Assembly: GCF_016097555.1 (NCBI RefSeq) | Contig: NC_054701.1 | Location: forward strand, 8,815,822 to 8,879,821 | Length of the DNA: 64,000 nt | Source: Gigantopelta aegis | Taxonomy: Eukaryota > Mollusca > Gastropoda > Neomphalida > Peltospiridae | Reading direction: 5' to 3' | Shown: positions 37,501 to 52,400 of the stretch, one piece after another | Position numbering within the stretch: position 1 is the first letter of the stretch | How the letters are laid out: every line of letters begins with the position of its first letter | Position numbers and translations under genes: made by a program | Notes under the pieces: generated by a model | The model's database searches: none | What the model saw: the letters and a program-made list of their open reading frames with translations, nothing else | Told to the model about the DNA's origin: nothing

Positions 37501-40500
37501 ACTTAACAATCACAATATTGCTAACCAAAATGTAGATTTGTTCTGTCTCACAAATTGACAACTGTCATTCATACCTACTCTTATTAGTTTGCATTTACCA
37601 TAGTTTGACACCCAACAGCCGATGTATTTTTCATGCTGGGGTGTCGTTAAACATTCATTCATTCATTCATTTACACCTACACCTAATATCGCGGAATAAA
37701 AATTGTATTAAAGGATTGTTTGTTGCTAATCCAAAACGTGTAATTGATTCTTATTCATCAGCATTAACATAATTCAAATGACGTCTAGTAGCTAACAGTT
37801 AAACCACTGTCATAATATACAAAATCTGTGGATCTAATCAAAGAATTCTGTATAATGAATAACAGAAAAATCCAAACAAAATTCGCAAGTATCATGAATA
37901 TTACTAATAAAGCCAAGCATTTTATTCCGGTGTGGTAATCCATTAAACTAGTTTCATTCCGTACGTATGTATACGTACAATGTGCGCGTTCAGGAGACCG
38001 AGCGTCTTCTGCCATATCTCATCCATCTGACGTTAAGCAAAAAAACCCAACAAGTCCAGCGAGCGACCGCCATCACTCGCTCTCCTAAACATGCCTCAGA
38101 TATGATACAATAATAGACTATTTTCGTTCCGTTCCGTATAAATCGATTTAGGTCATAGGTTATCAACCTTAAAATACACTTCAGCTGATAACGGAAAATG
38201 CTGAAGGTTTCAAATCCCGGCTTTGGTAATTATCACTTTACAATTAAAAAGTTGCTTCCTTCAAACAAATCTGTAAAGCAGCCACCAAAGGAAGCCGAAA
38301 CATAAGAAGATATTTTAAAATTGGTGGCTGCATAATACAGATAGCCGATTGAACAGGTTTGCTAGTTTTAACAACGTTATGTTGTCATTTTGGCGTGTTT
38401 GACGTTACTGTCTGAGGTACGAACATTGTACGTAACGTCTAAGCGTTTCAACATAAATTTGCAATAAAGTAATGCAAATTAATTTCTGATTAGATCTTAC
38501 CAATTAGTACATGAGAGCTCTCGTTAGCAATACGGTCGTAATAGAAATACCGACTTCCGGTTTGTTTGTTTGTTTGTTTGTTTTAAGACAATACAGTAAT
38601 ATTATTTTTAAAAACGTGGAGATGCGGCCCTCAAGCTAGATGATAAATGAATGCGAAAGCACTGAACAACACTGTTTGTTAGAAAGCAGTAAGCAACCTG
38701 TATCCCAATTATTCTGTCAATATTTATTCAGGCTCTTCGGAAGATCATCTTGCAAATCTCTGGAGAAAATCACAAACGTGGAATATTTGACTTGCGACCT
38801 TTTTTTGTGTCACACGACATTGTCGTAGCCCTGTCGAACGCAGTCACTGCGTCTCATTTCCGCTTGCACAGAGTGAAATTGTTGGCCAGTAGCGCCACCG
38901 GTGGCTGCCTATAATGTTCATGTTTTAGGAAGATTAAGGAGTTAAGTCTCCTTTCAGACGTTATAGCGATGCTTCTATTTGGTCTAAAATTCTGTAAATA
39001 ATTGAGGAACGAGACACATAGGTTCAGGTACTTGCTTAAACTATTATGCAACGCGGTGTTAACAAATATGTTTTGGAAGGAAAACAAAAATTAAGTTATG
39101 GTGTATTTGTTAAAGTTAGCCTACCCATGTCAGAAGGTACAGACCTCACCGGCGCACGTGCATTAGATACTTTGTTGTCTTGCGTTATTTACCCACAATT
39201 CCGTGGCATGCGACACAACACATGTTCTGCAAAAAATAGCCCGGGATTTTTTATTAGCCATTTATTTTAGGTGCTTTTCTTTAACCACACAAACAAACAA
39301 ACAAACAAAGGGAGAAAACGGTGCCTGAACATTCAGTTTTTAATAACGACAATTATATTATGTTAATGCAATATGTTAAAGATTTGGATATAAATTATGG
39401 TGATTTTATTTACTACTTTTTTTCTTTCTTTTTTTTTACATCAAAACGGAACTAAGGAATACTATTTTAAAGACAAATCAGATACGTTCGGATTTCTAAA
39501 AGGCAACAGAAACAGTGAAAAGACAGACAAAAATAGAAAGATACTGAGATAACAGAAAGTGTGAAAAACAGGGTAGGCGGTGCAAGTTATAGAAAACAAT
39601 ACAACTAAATAGGTAGAGAGAAAAACCTTGAAAATATGTTACTAAATACACATTAGTAACAATTTTGTCACCGTTAAAAATAAAATAAAACAGTAATAAC
39701 ATAAAATAATAAAATAAACAAAAACACACCCCATCCCAAACCTGCCACGATTCACATTTGTCCCGGGTTACAACAAAGCAAACCATTTTTAAGGAAAAGA
39801 AAGAAAGAAATGTTTTATTTAACGACGCACTCAACACATTTTATTTACGGTTATATGGCGTCAGACATATCGTTAAGGACCACACAGATTTTGAGAGGAA
39901 ACCCGCTGTCGCCACTACATGGGCTACTCTTCCGATTAGCAGCAAGGGATCTTTTATTTGCGCTTCCCACAGGCAGGATAGCACAAACCATGGCCTTTGT
40001 CGAACCAGTTATGGATCACTGGTCGGTGCAAGTGGTTTACACCTACCCATTGAGCCTTGCGGAGCACTCACTCAGGGTTTGGAGTCGGTATCTGGATTAA
40101 AAATCCCATGCCTCAACTGGGATCCGAACCCAGTACCTACCAGCCTGTAGACCGATGGCCTGCCACGACGCCACCGAGGCCGGTATTTTTAAGGATGACC
40201 TGAAAACGGCAATACTGAGGCTGGTCCAAGACATTTAGAAAGAAGGCCTCCGTTATACAGTCACTCTTTTGTTCGAGGAACTATAGTTTTCTAACAATAA
40301 ATGTTCTCTTTTTTCAGGCTATTCCACTAAAATAAATGTCGGGGATGTAATAGGAAGCTGCATTCACCATTTATGTTACAGTTATTACTGTGGCTAGTGT
40401 CCACCTTATGAATTGGTCTACTCATATGGTATACAGTAATCGTAATGACAGATATATTGAAACTTATTCCCCAACAATTTGTACAAATCAAATACTTGTC

Positions 40501-42883
40501 AAATCCATCTAATAAAAACAGCCCCATCACAAGTGTGCTGTTTTCTCAACAATTCGCTAAGCTTGCGGTAAATGTCACTCAAGGTGATATAAAGATACAG
40601 TTTCATTTGCGACATAACTTGTGCTTCTCAGCGGCAATGTGTTAGGACAAACAGAGACGTGTTCAGGACGGCGGGCGCTCGCGAATAATTTGACTGGTAC
40701 CATCGTGTTCTATCATATCACATTTATTTTATACTAGGCGCAAAAGCCAGTCTTGCAAGCGACCGTGAGTCCTAGCCATCCTGTCCATGCCTCTGTTATA
40801 TAGATTCGTCCCCTGACTTTACATTCGTAAAAGGTGAAGGGCAAATTATAATATGAGAATATGCTTTGCGTTACAGTTAGCACTTAGCTATATTTTTAAG
40901 AAAATATAAATACCTGGTCAAATATAAGTACATACCATGAGAAGAGTACCCGACAAGGCATATGTATTATATACGACTAAGTAGATACTATCACACTAGT
41001 AGAAATACAATATTGTTAGCTATAAGCACATAACCTAAGAAAAGCCTTTTTAATGCATATTATTCCAACAATATCAAATGGACTGTGGTAAATAATTATA
41101 TACATATTCGGTGACACAAATACAGACCCGTGGGAACGATATCTGGAGGGGGCACGGATTCTAGTCAGGAACACAATCCGTAGTTTTACCTGTATTGATA
41201 TAGAGTGAGACAAAAATGTATATTTCCTTCCATCCTAAAATGGGCCTAAAATATACAATCCGTCAACAAAATGTCAACGAACAAAATCTGTAATCTGTAA
41301 AACGAATGGGGAGAAAGGTGCATGAGAAAACCCCCATAAAATAAAAATATCGTTCCATGTACTAATTATATGTTCCAACAAACAGCGACCGTTTCCAGGT
41401 GTTTGCCGTACTTGACCGCACCGCATTTCTGGAATGTACGAACAAATATGTGTATATATAATTTGTTCGCGAAAACCCTTCTAATGCACGATTCGGTGTT
41501 TCTTTCTCAATAAATAACCAATAAATGGCAAATTGGCAACGAATTTATATTTTGTTCTAACAAACAACAGTCGTGGAGTACAAATACAACATATTACATG
41601 AACTTTACGTGAACTTTCCGTAACACACTGGGCCCAAAATAGAACACAAATATGCAAATGTGTTTATTGGTGAAGGAGTGGGTGGAAAATAGGCTAAAGT
41701 AACACAATGGTTATCGCTGTCAACGTATCCCAGAGTAACACAAAATCAAAGAGATGTTTTGACAGTCATAATTCCATGCTACAGTGAAACACCAAAAATC
41801 AAACATGATATCAGATGTTTGCCAGTCGCTAGCATTAGCCATGAATACAGTCATTTTATTTATTATTTTTATTGTTTGTCACATCCATTGTTTTTATATT
41901 TTAAAAAATGATAAAAGAAAAGGTATATACCATGCCCACACAATGAGACATACTTTCAGTCAGTGATGTGTTATAACGCGAAATGGGCTCTGAATGTCTA
42001 CCATAAAACTTACTTGAAAGACAAAACCCTGATGAAACACATTTTCTACCAGAGTATGCTTGTTGCTTAAAATCTGCATATAATGAAAAGAAAAGGTTAC
42101 GATATGTAGACACCAAAAGCTGGAGCAGAAGGAATATTGTTGAAATACTGATAACTGGTTAACGTTGAAGTCCTCGTTTCTACTTTTTCCCAGCTCTCCC
42201 TCGTGGTACTATTATACAATGACATGTAATATAGTCTTAATTTTTTTAAACATTTGCGTTCGCGCTACCCTTGGCTGGGGTTACCTAAACTGGATTACCG
42301 TGCAATAACAGTATGCGATCAAATGAGCAAACTAAACCCACCGCCAATGCTGGCAAATGGCAGGTGTATGGCAGAGAGCCACAAGAGACAAGCACCTGTC
42401 GTGGTGGGAGAAACAAGGACTGTGATGTGGAGAACGAAAGAAGTGGAAAGATAGGAGCTGCCAGATCGGGGAAGAGATGAAAAGGAAAGAAAGGAAAGGG
42501 GGCAGTGGGATAAAAAAAGAAGAACAAAAAGAGCCATGCTGTGGGATAAGCGCTACCCCGCCTTAAAGAAGTAGTCTCAAAGTTGAATAATGACCAACAC
42601 TATTTATTCTTTTTGCTGTAATATGTAACGTTTATTACTTGTCTTACATACCTAAAATAAACTACTTCCAAATATTTCATTTGTCACGATTTATAGATAT
42701 ATGTTTTTGGTAACCGACAGGCTAATAAGTGACGTCACATTTTTTGACGGTTTCGAATTTAATTTTCTTTTTTTTAAATAAAGTTTATTGACACCAAAAT
42801 CCAAAAATAGTATTGCCAGGTTTGGGGCCCTGGTATCGCTACTTTACAATCATTTAATATGTTAAACATTGTACATAAGTGAA

Positions 42884-42932
<49 letters not shown>

Positions 42933-45900
42933 GCACATTAATCGAACAGTAATAATGGACATAGATACATGCAAAACATAGTTTATAGTTTTATGGGTTT
43001 AAAAGAGAAGCTAGAAATAATAGAAATAAAGAGAAGGAAGGACAGAAAGAAAGATGAAAGAAAGACTGACGGAAAGGAAAAGTAAATTAATTTAAAGAAT
43101 AAATTGAAATAGAAAATAGTACATTTATCATCATTATTATTATCATCACCACTACCTTCATTACCATTACTACTACTGTATTATTATTTCACACGTATAG
43201 CGATAATGTATAAGATGTAATTTAAATTAAAATCAAAATAGAATAGTAAAAGAAGATGGAAAGAAAAAAGAGTGCTTGGAAGGCAAGAAACATGTTGTGT
43301 ATGGAAGAGAAGAAAAAATATTGAAAGAAGGCAATATTGTGAAAAATAATTAAGAAGGTTTGCTTTTGACGAAATCTATTTTCAGACAAGCTAAATTTCT
43401 GCTTTCTTTCCTGTTGATAAAGAGTGGTATTGTTAAGTTTCATTCAATAAAAAGGTTAAACCATGGAATCCATTTTTTATGGAATGTTTCATAGCTACAA
43501 TTTTTAAAGAGAATATATTCGTCGATATCAAATTTAGTTTTTAATTTTTTTTAACGCTATTTATATTTTAAAAACAATTCTGTATTTTCATACTGTAGAT
43601 ATAATACTTGATGTTTATAGTTAACCAATTTTTGAAGCTACTGTTTTTGTTATTAGCTATAGCAGATATGACAATATCTTTGCTGAAATTGATTTTGTTT
43701 CCTGTTTTACATAGCATCCATGATTTTGTCCCCCACTAGAATCAATTGTCCTATACGTATATCTCTACATGTATGTACAAAACGTATTTACTATTATGTC
43801 TTATAATTATAGTACTGCATTGTAGTTACCGTTATTGTTATAATATTTACCATCTTGCCAAAATTTTGTTTCTGATCTAAATGTGTATTATTTAAAAATA
43901 AATGAATTGAAAAACCCCCAACATCTTTCACGCTATGGAAAGGGAGAGTATAAAACGTTTCCCATTCCTGTATATTATATATAAATCCCTTATTTTCATA
44001 TTTTACTTGTGCTTTTGGTATTATTATTCTAGTATTTAGTATATCGTATATATGTTTGCAGCCACTTTAAAAATATCATCCGTTAAGCTGTTTAAGTTAT
44101 GTATAAAGGATTTAGTAGCATTTATTAATGAAGCATATTGCAAAGAATTCGTAGGTATGTGATATTTTGCTATGAAATCTTCGTATTTTGTTCATTCAAT
44201 AGATCACCTATAAATATGATACCAGCTGTAAGATATTTTTTTTTATATATAAAAATGATTTTTATCTATACATATTTACTGTTGTAACAAATATTAATAC
44301 CTAAAATGCCATCTATATTTCGTGGTTGTTGTTTTTGTTGTATCTGTAACCAGCTGTGTAATGTATTTCTCAAACATTTATTTAGTATTCGTTCACGTTT
44401 TAAAATTATCAAACTTTTCAGTACCGTTGTGCCGAATAAATTTAAAGAATATTGTATTTAAATATTTGAGTAGTGGTTGACTTGGGTTAGATAAAGCATA
44501 AAAAAATAGATGTATTACTTTAGGAATGATTAAACTTTGTAGAACAGTTATTCTTCCTAACACAGTAAGCTTTCTAACTGACCATATTTTAGTTAACTTT
44601 TCCATTTCTATTATTTTAAATTCATAGTTTAGTTCAATAATTATTTCTAAATTTACCGAAAAGTTGATACTCAATAAAGTAAACTGATCTGAACCCCATT
44701 CTTGCTTTCATCTGGCATGGTGAAATACTTCCTTTGAATATTTTTACTTCCTATCCATATAACGTTTGATTTAGAATAATTTATTTTGAGGCCAGATATT
44801 TCTGCATAATAGTCTAAAATAGACAGTGTATTGTGTAGAGATTATGGGGAGCCATCAAGAATAAAACTAGTATCATCTGCATATTGTGATATTAAATATT
44901 CCTCTCCATCTATAGTGATACCTTTAATATTAAGTGAATTCCTAACTATGATGTTGAGGATTTCAACACATAAAATAAATATATAAGGAGATAAGGGATG
45001 CCTACAGCCTCTTTTTAATTTAAATGATTCAGAGAGAAATCCATTTTGTATTATACTTGATATGTTTTCCTATGTATCTACCCTTTATAAACCCAATTTG
45101 ATCCGTGTTAATTAATTTATCAAGAACCCTTTTAATTATATTTGCAATACAACCAGAGGCCATTTTATAAGTACAATTTAGAAGAGTTATAGGCCGCCAA
45201 TTTTTAAAGAATTATTTAGGTTTATTCGGTTTAGGAATAATACCCAACTTTTGTACCTTAGGCATTTCTTTAATACTGTAACTATAATTAATAGACCGAA
45301 CTATCTGTCTAACTGTCCTAGATCACTTCAGATAAAAAAATTCATTTGTAACCCCATCCGAACCGGGACTCTTGTCATTTTTCATATTTTTAAGACCAGT
45401 TAATACTTCGAAATATGTTATTTCACGCTCTAGCTCCTCTGTTTTCTTGTGACGTCACATTTTGAGTTTGAATTTCCATATTGAAAAATACCTGTCTTGT
45501 TTTAAAGGATATGCCATGATGATTTTCTTTGCACTATATATTTTTCGGCAAGGATTCTCTGTTCACATATTACAATTTTGAAACTCTTCAGTTAATCATG
45601 CATCGATTGTTAGATATTGGATCGATTAATTGATAGTTAGTTATCACAAATTCATGTAAAAAGGGACAAATACAATACATGCAACTTAGAGAATGCACCT
45701 TTAATGCGGGTCGAGAAAATTACATCCATATATAGTTTAAAATATTCCTTGCTGCTATTCAGTAGGACTAGTCTGTGTGGCTAGAATGATTGCTTCGCTT
45801 ACTGTCGACCATACGTCACAATAATACTATATAAGTGTATGCTTGATGCCACAGAACCGTAATTGAAATGTTTCAAATATCGTTCTGAAACTTTTTTGAA

Positions 45901-47274
45901 AACACTAGTATTTTGGGGCTCCATAACTCCTCCTTAATGACCTGTTATCGTGGCTGCATATCATGTTTCAGGGTTTCTTCTATGTTCCTTACCATGGTAG
46001 GAGTTTTAACAATGGAACCTTGAGTATTCCAAATACACTAATATTTATAATATACTTGGCACATTTCCCCAAAAACACCCAGTCGAACAATATAATACAT
46101 GTACATCTCAGTTACTAAAAATACTTTTTTCCAGTAATGTGTTAGACACTCGAGTTTCGGGAATTTTTCAAGTTCAGAGAGATGGTGCGTACTTCCATCA
46201 CCCATCCTTGGATTCGCGCCTTCTAACGTTCAATCTATAACAATAGCAAACTGCAGGGCTTTTATTTTAGGTCTCCTGACATGTATTCACATGCATTGTC
46301 CAAAGATAGCATGCTATAAAGAAAACCCAGCCCCCACAGACTGGGTGTATGATCGGGCTACAGATACATGCTTATCGCCGTGGGAACCCCTAATTATTCT
46401 GACGATGTATTTTGAAACAAGCTTAGCTGTGATTTATATACATGGCAAGGTGAACTTAATGGTGGCTTTTAGACAGAGAGTGTGAGGCATAATAGTGTGC
46501 TTGTTGTTTGTACTGAAATACTGAGTAAAATTGTTTGTTATAGAGAACATTGTACTTGCCGGGGTTTTATCCACTTAATCTAGCATTTATGATTCATTTG
46601 TATATATTCAATCCATGTTTTCATGCAGGATGGTTTGACTTCTTTTAGTTTAGTTTTAAAGTAAGTTTCTTTTTATGTTTTAAGATTATTTTATTAAATT
46701 TTAATGAATATATTATTATTAGCTGAGCTAGCTCAGTAATTATTTTCATCTAAAGTTACGTTATATTTAGGCCTAATATTAGTACGATTTTTTATTTTAT
46801 TTTACACATATACTCAAATAACTTTTCGTCTTTATTACTTGTAAATTATCCGAGTAATTCATTTTATGTATTCAGATTGGTTTTGCTATTGGTTTATCCA
46901 TTTATGCATTCATTCGTTCATTATTATTTTGTTCATTATTTTGTTCTTTTTTTATTTACCCTTAATTATTATTTTATTCCCCCTACCCACACTTCGTTTT
47001 ACCTCAGTCATAGTGTTACCATAATTTTTATCTTTGACCAGTAGTTTGTTCTACAGCTTTTATCTTACGTTACTTTATTTGTAGGTCCTCGTCTTATACA
47101 GACTTAAGTATATTATTTATTATTTTAGTTACAGCTTTAACTCTGTTTTTGCTAGTGGTTTCATGTGTGTATTTTTATTTTTGTTGACAGATTTCCCTGA
47201 TGAAGCCTGAATAGGCGAAAATTTGAATTAAAGAGGGATATATGACTTTTAAAAGAGGCTTCTGACTTTTTCTT

Positions 47275-47306
<32 letters not shown>

Positions 47307-47428
47307 TATTCAATGACTACCATTAACGATATAGGTAAAAAGATTATCATTCTAGGAATCGACTGATATAAGTTTTGTGGTGTAAATATAATTGTGTACG
47401 TTTTATATTTGTCGTTTTTAGCGACGTG

Positions 47429-47466
<38 letters not shown>

Positions 47467-49440
47467 CGCGTGCGTGCGTGTGTGCGTGCGTGTGTGTGCG
47501 TGCGTGTGTATGTGTACGTGTGTGCGTGCGTGTGCGCGTGTTCGCGTGTGTGTGTGTGTGTATGTGTGTGTGTGTGTCTGTGTGTGTGCGTTTTTGTGTG
47601 CCTGTGTGCGTGCGTGTCTGGATGTGTGTGTGTGTGCGTGTGTGTGTGTGCATGCGTGTGTGCGTGCGCGTGCGTGCGTGCGTGTGCGTGTGCATGTGCG
47701 TATATGCGTGTGTGTGTGTGCGTGTGTGCGTGTGTGTATGTATGTGTGTGTATGTGCGTGTGTACGTGCGTGTGTGTGCGTGCGTGTGTGTGTGTGTGTG
47801 TGTGATCGATCTTCGTTTCCTAACCTCTCTATATATACATGAACAACGGCTATACAGCGTTGCGCGCATCGGTGTTCCATCGACTGGTACTAATCATACA
47901 CTTATAACCGCAGACCATGACCCGAACGTCCGTGCATCCATCCATCGATCCATCCATCCATCCATCCACCCATCCATCCATCAATCCACCTATGCACGTC
48001 CGTGCATCCATCCATTCATCCATCAATCAATCCACCTATGCATCCATCCACCTATCTATCCATCCACGCATCCATCCATCCATCCATCCATCCATCCTTC
48101 CACACATCCATCCATCCACCTATCCATTCACCCATCCCTTGTATGGATTTGTTATTCGGTAGTTCATTCAAAACTTTTAACTTGTCGTCTTCTGTAACCT
48201 CATTATGTTTGATAACACAAGGTTGTTTACACATGTACGTGTGTTAACAATTTCAAGACTGCTCCTAGGTGATGACCAGGTCACCACTGGCACATATCTA
48301 ATGAAAAACTACACAATGGAAATCGATTACATTGTGACGTATAGTGAACCTGACAATCATGCAATGATCCCGCATTTCGGTTATGTAGTAGTTTGGTCCC
48401 ACAATATCACCCTTGTGTTCGGCACTGCAACACGGGATTAAAAGGGCATGCGTAACAAATATTTCATATAATACGTTGATCCCCTTATAATCCTGTCAAA
48501 ATCGGCGCATAATTCTTGAAAAATTATTGTGAAAACATTGTTTCAATACTCAGTCTAGTTCAGACAATAAAAGAATCTTATAATCCCAGACCTGATTACG
48601 TCACAAAATCTATTTACAGAGTTTCGCAGAAGAGTGACCATTTATAAAGATATGTGCGGGTTAATTTTGAAGACACACTTTGTACTGAGAATATTTTGCT
48701 ATCAAGAGTAAACAGACTTGAACTGGAAATCAGAGAAAAGACTGTTCATCAAAGAGGGCACGTCATTCCTCTTGGCAGACGCTGCATTCTTAAAGGAGCA
48801 TAATCCTGTGCAACTGCAGCTAGAAATCCTCACGTAATCTGCAACATGCGCTTATTAAAGATACAGGTTGCAGTTGTTTTTATTGTGGTAAAATATTTGC
48901 ACGTATCAGAACATATGATAGCAATTCTGTATGATCTTGCTTAGGGTATTTAATATCTGAAAAACACACGTGTTTCTAAACGTCACTATGATTAAGTCAT
49001 AAAGGAATGCGAAATATTCGAGACAAAGATTTCGGGCTGCCTTTTATTATGGACGTAATAAACGCCGGACAAGGCACCCATTAGACGTTATATTAAAGGA
49101 ACAGACAAACAATAATTTAATCCGCAATTGGAAAACGTCTTCTGTACCGTATTTTAAATAATGTTACGTTTAATCTTCTCTTTCAAAGATGCGTGTTAAG
49201 CTGATTGTAAGTACGACTTTGCGCTGTTTGAGCGTTATTTACTGTCTGCTCCATGCCAGTTTCGAGTCTTGCATATTAAATATATTTTTTAAAAGATTTT
49301 TGAAAATTGTTCGACATAAGAAGAGCAGTCCTATGTTTCAGCTAATAGTCACTGAGACACAAGAGTTTATTTTGCGCAACATGCAATGCAGTTAATAAAT
49401 AACAACATAGGCACAATAATTTTAAATTAAGTGTGTGTGT

Positions 49441-49471
<31 letters not shown>

Positions 49472-52400
49472 GGGGGGGTATCCCAGTAATAAAGAGCTAA
49501 CTTGATGCGCGGTCTGTCTAGGATTTTTCGTTCCAGTCAGTATACCATGACTGATATATCAAAGGCCGTGGGATGGTGCATATAAAAGATCCCTCGCTAC
49601 TATTGGAAAAGTGTACCGGGTTTCCTCTCTAAAACTATATGTCAAAATTACCAAATGCTTGACATCCAATAGCCGATGAGTAATAAATCAATGTGCTCTA
49701 GTGGTGTCGTTAAACAAAACAAACTTTCTAAGTGAAGTGTGAATGTAACTCACCTTTTCTCTTTTCCTGATTTCTAAGAAAGTGTTTTCCGTTAATTCTT
49801 ACCTGCAATAGATCTTGTCATGGTACTGTTAATTCTTACCTGCAACAGATCTTGTCATGGTACTGTTAATTCTTACCTGCAACAGATCGTCATGGTACTG
49901 TTAATTCTTACCTGCAACAGATCTTATCATGGTACTGTTAATTCTTACCTGCAATAGATCTTGTCATGGTACTGTTAATTCTTACCTGCAATAAATCTTG
50001 TCATGGTACTGTTAATTCTTACCTGCAATAGATCTTGTCATGGTACTGTTGACTAAATAGCCGCTTAGAATCTGGACCACTCGTTTTTCCGAACCGCACG
50101 TGTCATAGACAGTCAAACCTGAAGTGGAAGAAATCACGTTTATCAGTGGCCAATCCTAGTGAATACATGTACATGTACTTGTTTTATCGCGTACATATTG
50201 CTCGACTTTCACTAAGCCTATCTTATACAAAACAAATAATGAAAACTTTAAAATATATGTACGCAATAACACACACACACCGATAGACGAAGAAAATAGA
50301 GGTGGCAGTCCTCCTAGAGATAAAGATTTATAAAAGGTGCATGTTCTACTTTTTTAATAATTTGTATTCTGATTGTATGAGTTGACAAATGTGTTGGGGA
50401 TTTTGTTTTTGTTCTGGTTTCTTTGTTTTTTGTTTTCTTGTTTTTTCATTTACATGATACACAGGTATACACCACATAAACTGATAATACCATGGTTATT
50501 TCTGCATTGAAAAATGTAAACTGTGTTAAAACTGGGTTGGATCAGATTTATACCTCAAAGTGCTCCAGTAATTCAGAAATACTCGTATGTTCGTAGCTGA
50601 TTAAAATAGCATACACAGTGCATAAATGTATGATAATGTGGGAGGTTTTCGGGTATGGAAAGTGATAACACCGGGGTTTTGTTTAGGTTTCTACTGGAAA
50701 TTACTTATTTATTATTGGTTTTACTGGACTTGGAGGGGGGAATCTACTGAAAGAAAAACAGCGTAACATTGTCGGTTTTACGGGACTAGATGTGTGTATG
50801 ATGTTCAAGCCGTTTAAATAAATCTTCTAATGTAAATGGAAAACAAGATGTTTCTGAAATCTATAATAAATAAATACATGTGTATGCTTATTGAACTGGG
50901 TGTGCTACATTGAAAGTTGAACACATTTCTGTACACATAAATTCGCTTGAAGACTTATGTGTTAAAATATTCAGCTTGCTATGAGTGCATTTTCTAAACC
51001 ATGGAGCCGTGGGACATTTTAACACCTGGTCGGTGCAATGCTATTAATTTTTAACACCTGGCGGCTGGAAAGATATTCTTTTCCGTAATGTAGGTATTAC
51101 ATCCCTTCATATTCATATTATACGCTTAAAGCTACAAGGAGATTTATTATTTTATTGGTCAATTTTGAATGTGTTATATAATCTGTAAGCATAATATTAA
51201 AAACTGATTATCGATTCACTTTAAAGGGACATTCACGAGTTTGCTGCAATTTTTAAGATGTTATCGACTAACAGACTTTTTAACGATTGTAATTAAATAT
51301 TAAATATATTTTCTGCATCAAATATTATTGGCTGTATATTAAACGTGTTTCTGATCGTTCTAATATTTGTACTAGGTTAAATATCATCTTATTTCCTAAA
51401 ATATAGGTTTTTTCATACGTACAAAATTATTTGAAGACAAAATCCAGTTTGGGCTTCTTACAAATATTAAGACGACACATTGAATATACAGACACCGATA
51501 TTCTAAACAAGAAAATATAATTAATATGCAAGTTTAATCGTAGAAATATTTTATTAGTGGTAACATCTTATAATGCAGCAAAATCAGGAATGTCTCTTTA
51601 ATTGCATTGCTTAATAATTGTGGATACATGCCAGTTGACACTTTGTGGGGGTTTTAATATTACGGGTGTTTTGTTCTATTGTTTGTTTTTTTTTCAATAT
51701 ATTTGTTCTCTATCAATGGCTACATGAATGCGCAGAATGTTAAGATCCTTACATTTGCTAATTCGCGTATTTACCAGTTATTAGCTCATGGGCTTGAATA
51801 ATCGGACAATAAGATGTAAAAGAGATCTTGTAGAGGCACATATGTTAACAATTACTATGACTGTCTTACTTTTTTAAAAAAACACAGAAAAAACTTGTGG
51901 CGATATGAAAGAAGAGTCACGAGTGGTCTATATGTTGTGTTGTTGAGCACGACCAGTTCTATTAGTGTCGGTCACTACTGGAGATAATACAATGTGGAAA
52001 TGTTCCATCACAGAATCTGATGATCCTGCCCTCTTGTTGTTGGCAGTGGCACGTACGGGAGCCGTCCGGGTCACTGTGTTTGTTGGCTTAGTCGTGGTCA
52101 ACAAACTTACACTACCCTTTATCTTAAGCCAATTTTAAATCGGATTGCCATTCGGTGGGCCAGGCGAAATCTTCTCCAAACAGTCAAAGATGTCACACTT
52201 CCATGTCATCCATAGGTAGGGCTTCCTAGTTTTAACAATATGCTTCATACGGCGATAATTGATTTTTGACATGTCGGTATTGAATTTGTCAAAACAAATA
52301 GTCGAGATAATATTAATATGGTGTGAGACCAACAGTTTGGTGTCACGTGTTAAAACAGGTGTGTGAGGGTTGATTTATGGACGGAAGTGGGTATTAAAAA

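Larger units (their letters stand above)
42563..45704. mobile_element. probable MITE split by a LINE
   Basis: The left end 'ttaaagaagtagtctcaaag' and the reverse complement of the right end ('ttaaaggtgcattctctaag') agree at most positions, with TTAA at both edges. The LINE at 42744-45448 accounts for most of the span, so the host element is only about 430 bp. Confidence 0.5.

Noticed and set aside
47306-48234. Long open frames on both strands (up to 267 codons, Cys-Val, Thr-His and Ser-Ile-His-Pro rich)
   Set aside because: They are translations of the GT and CATC microsatellites, open in several frames at once, with no independent coding evidence.
48205-48441. 78-codon plus-strand frame
   Set aside because: It overlaps a dispersed repeat whose other copy (8.1-8.3 kb) does not keep the frame.
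49793-50056. Regular short repeats that could suggest a CRISPR array
   Set aside because: The units are directly adjacent with no unique spacers, and the genome is eukaryotic.
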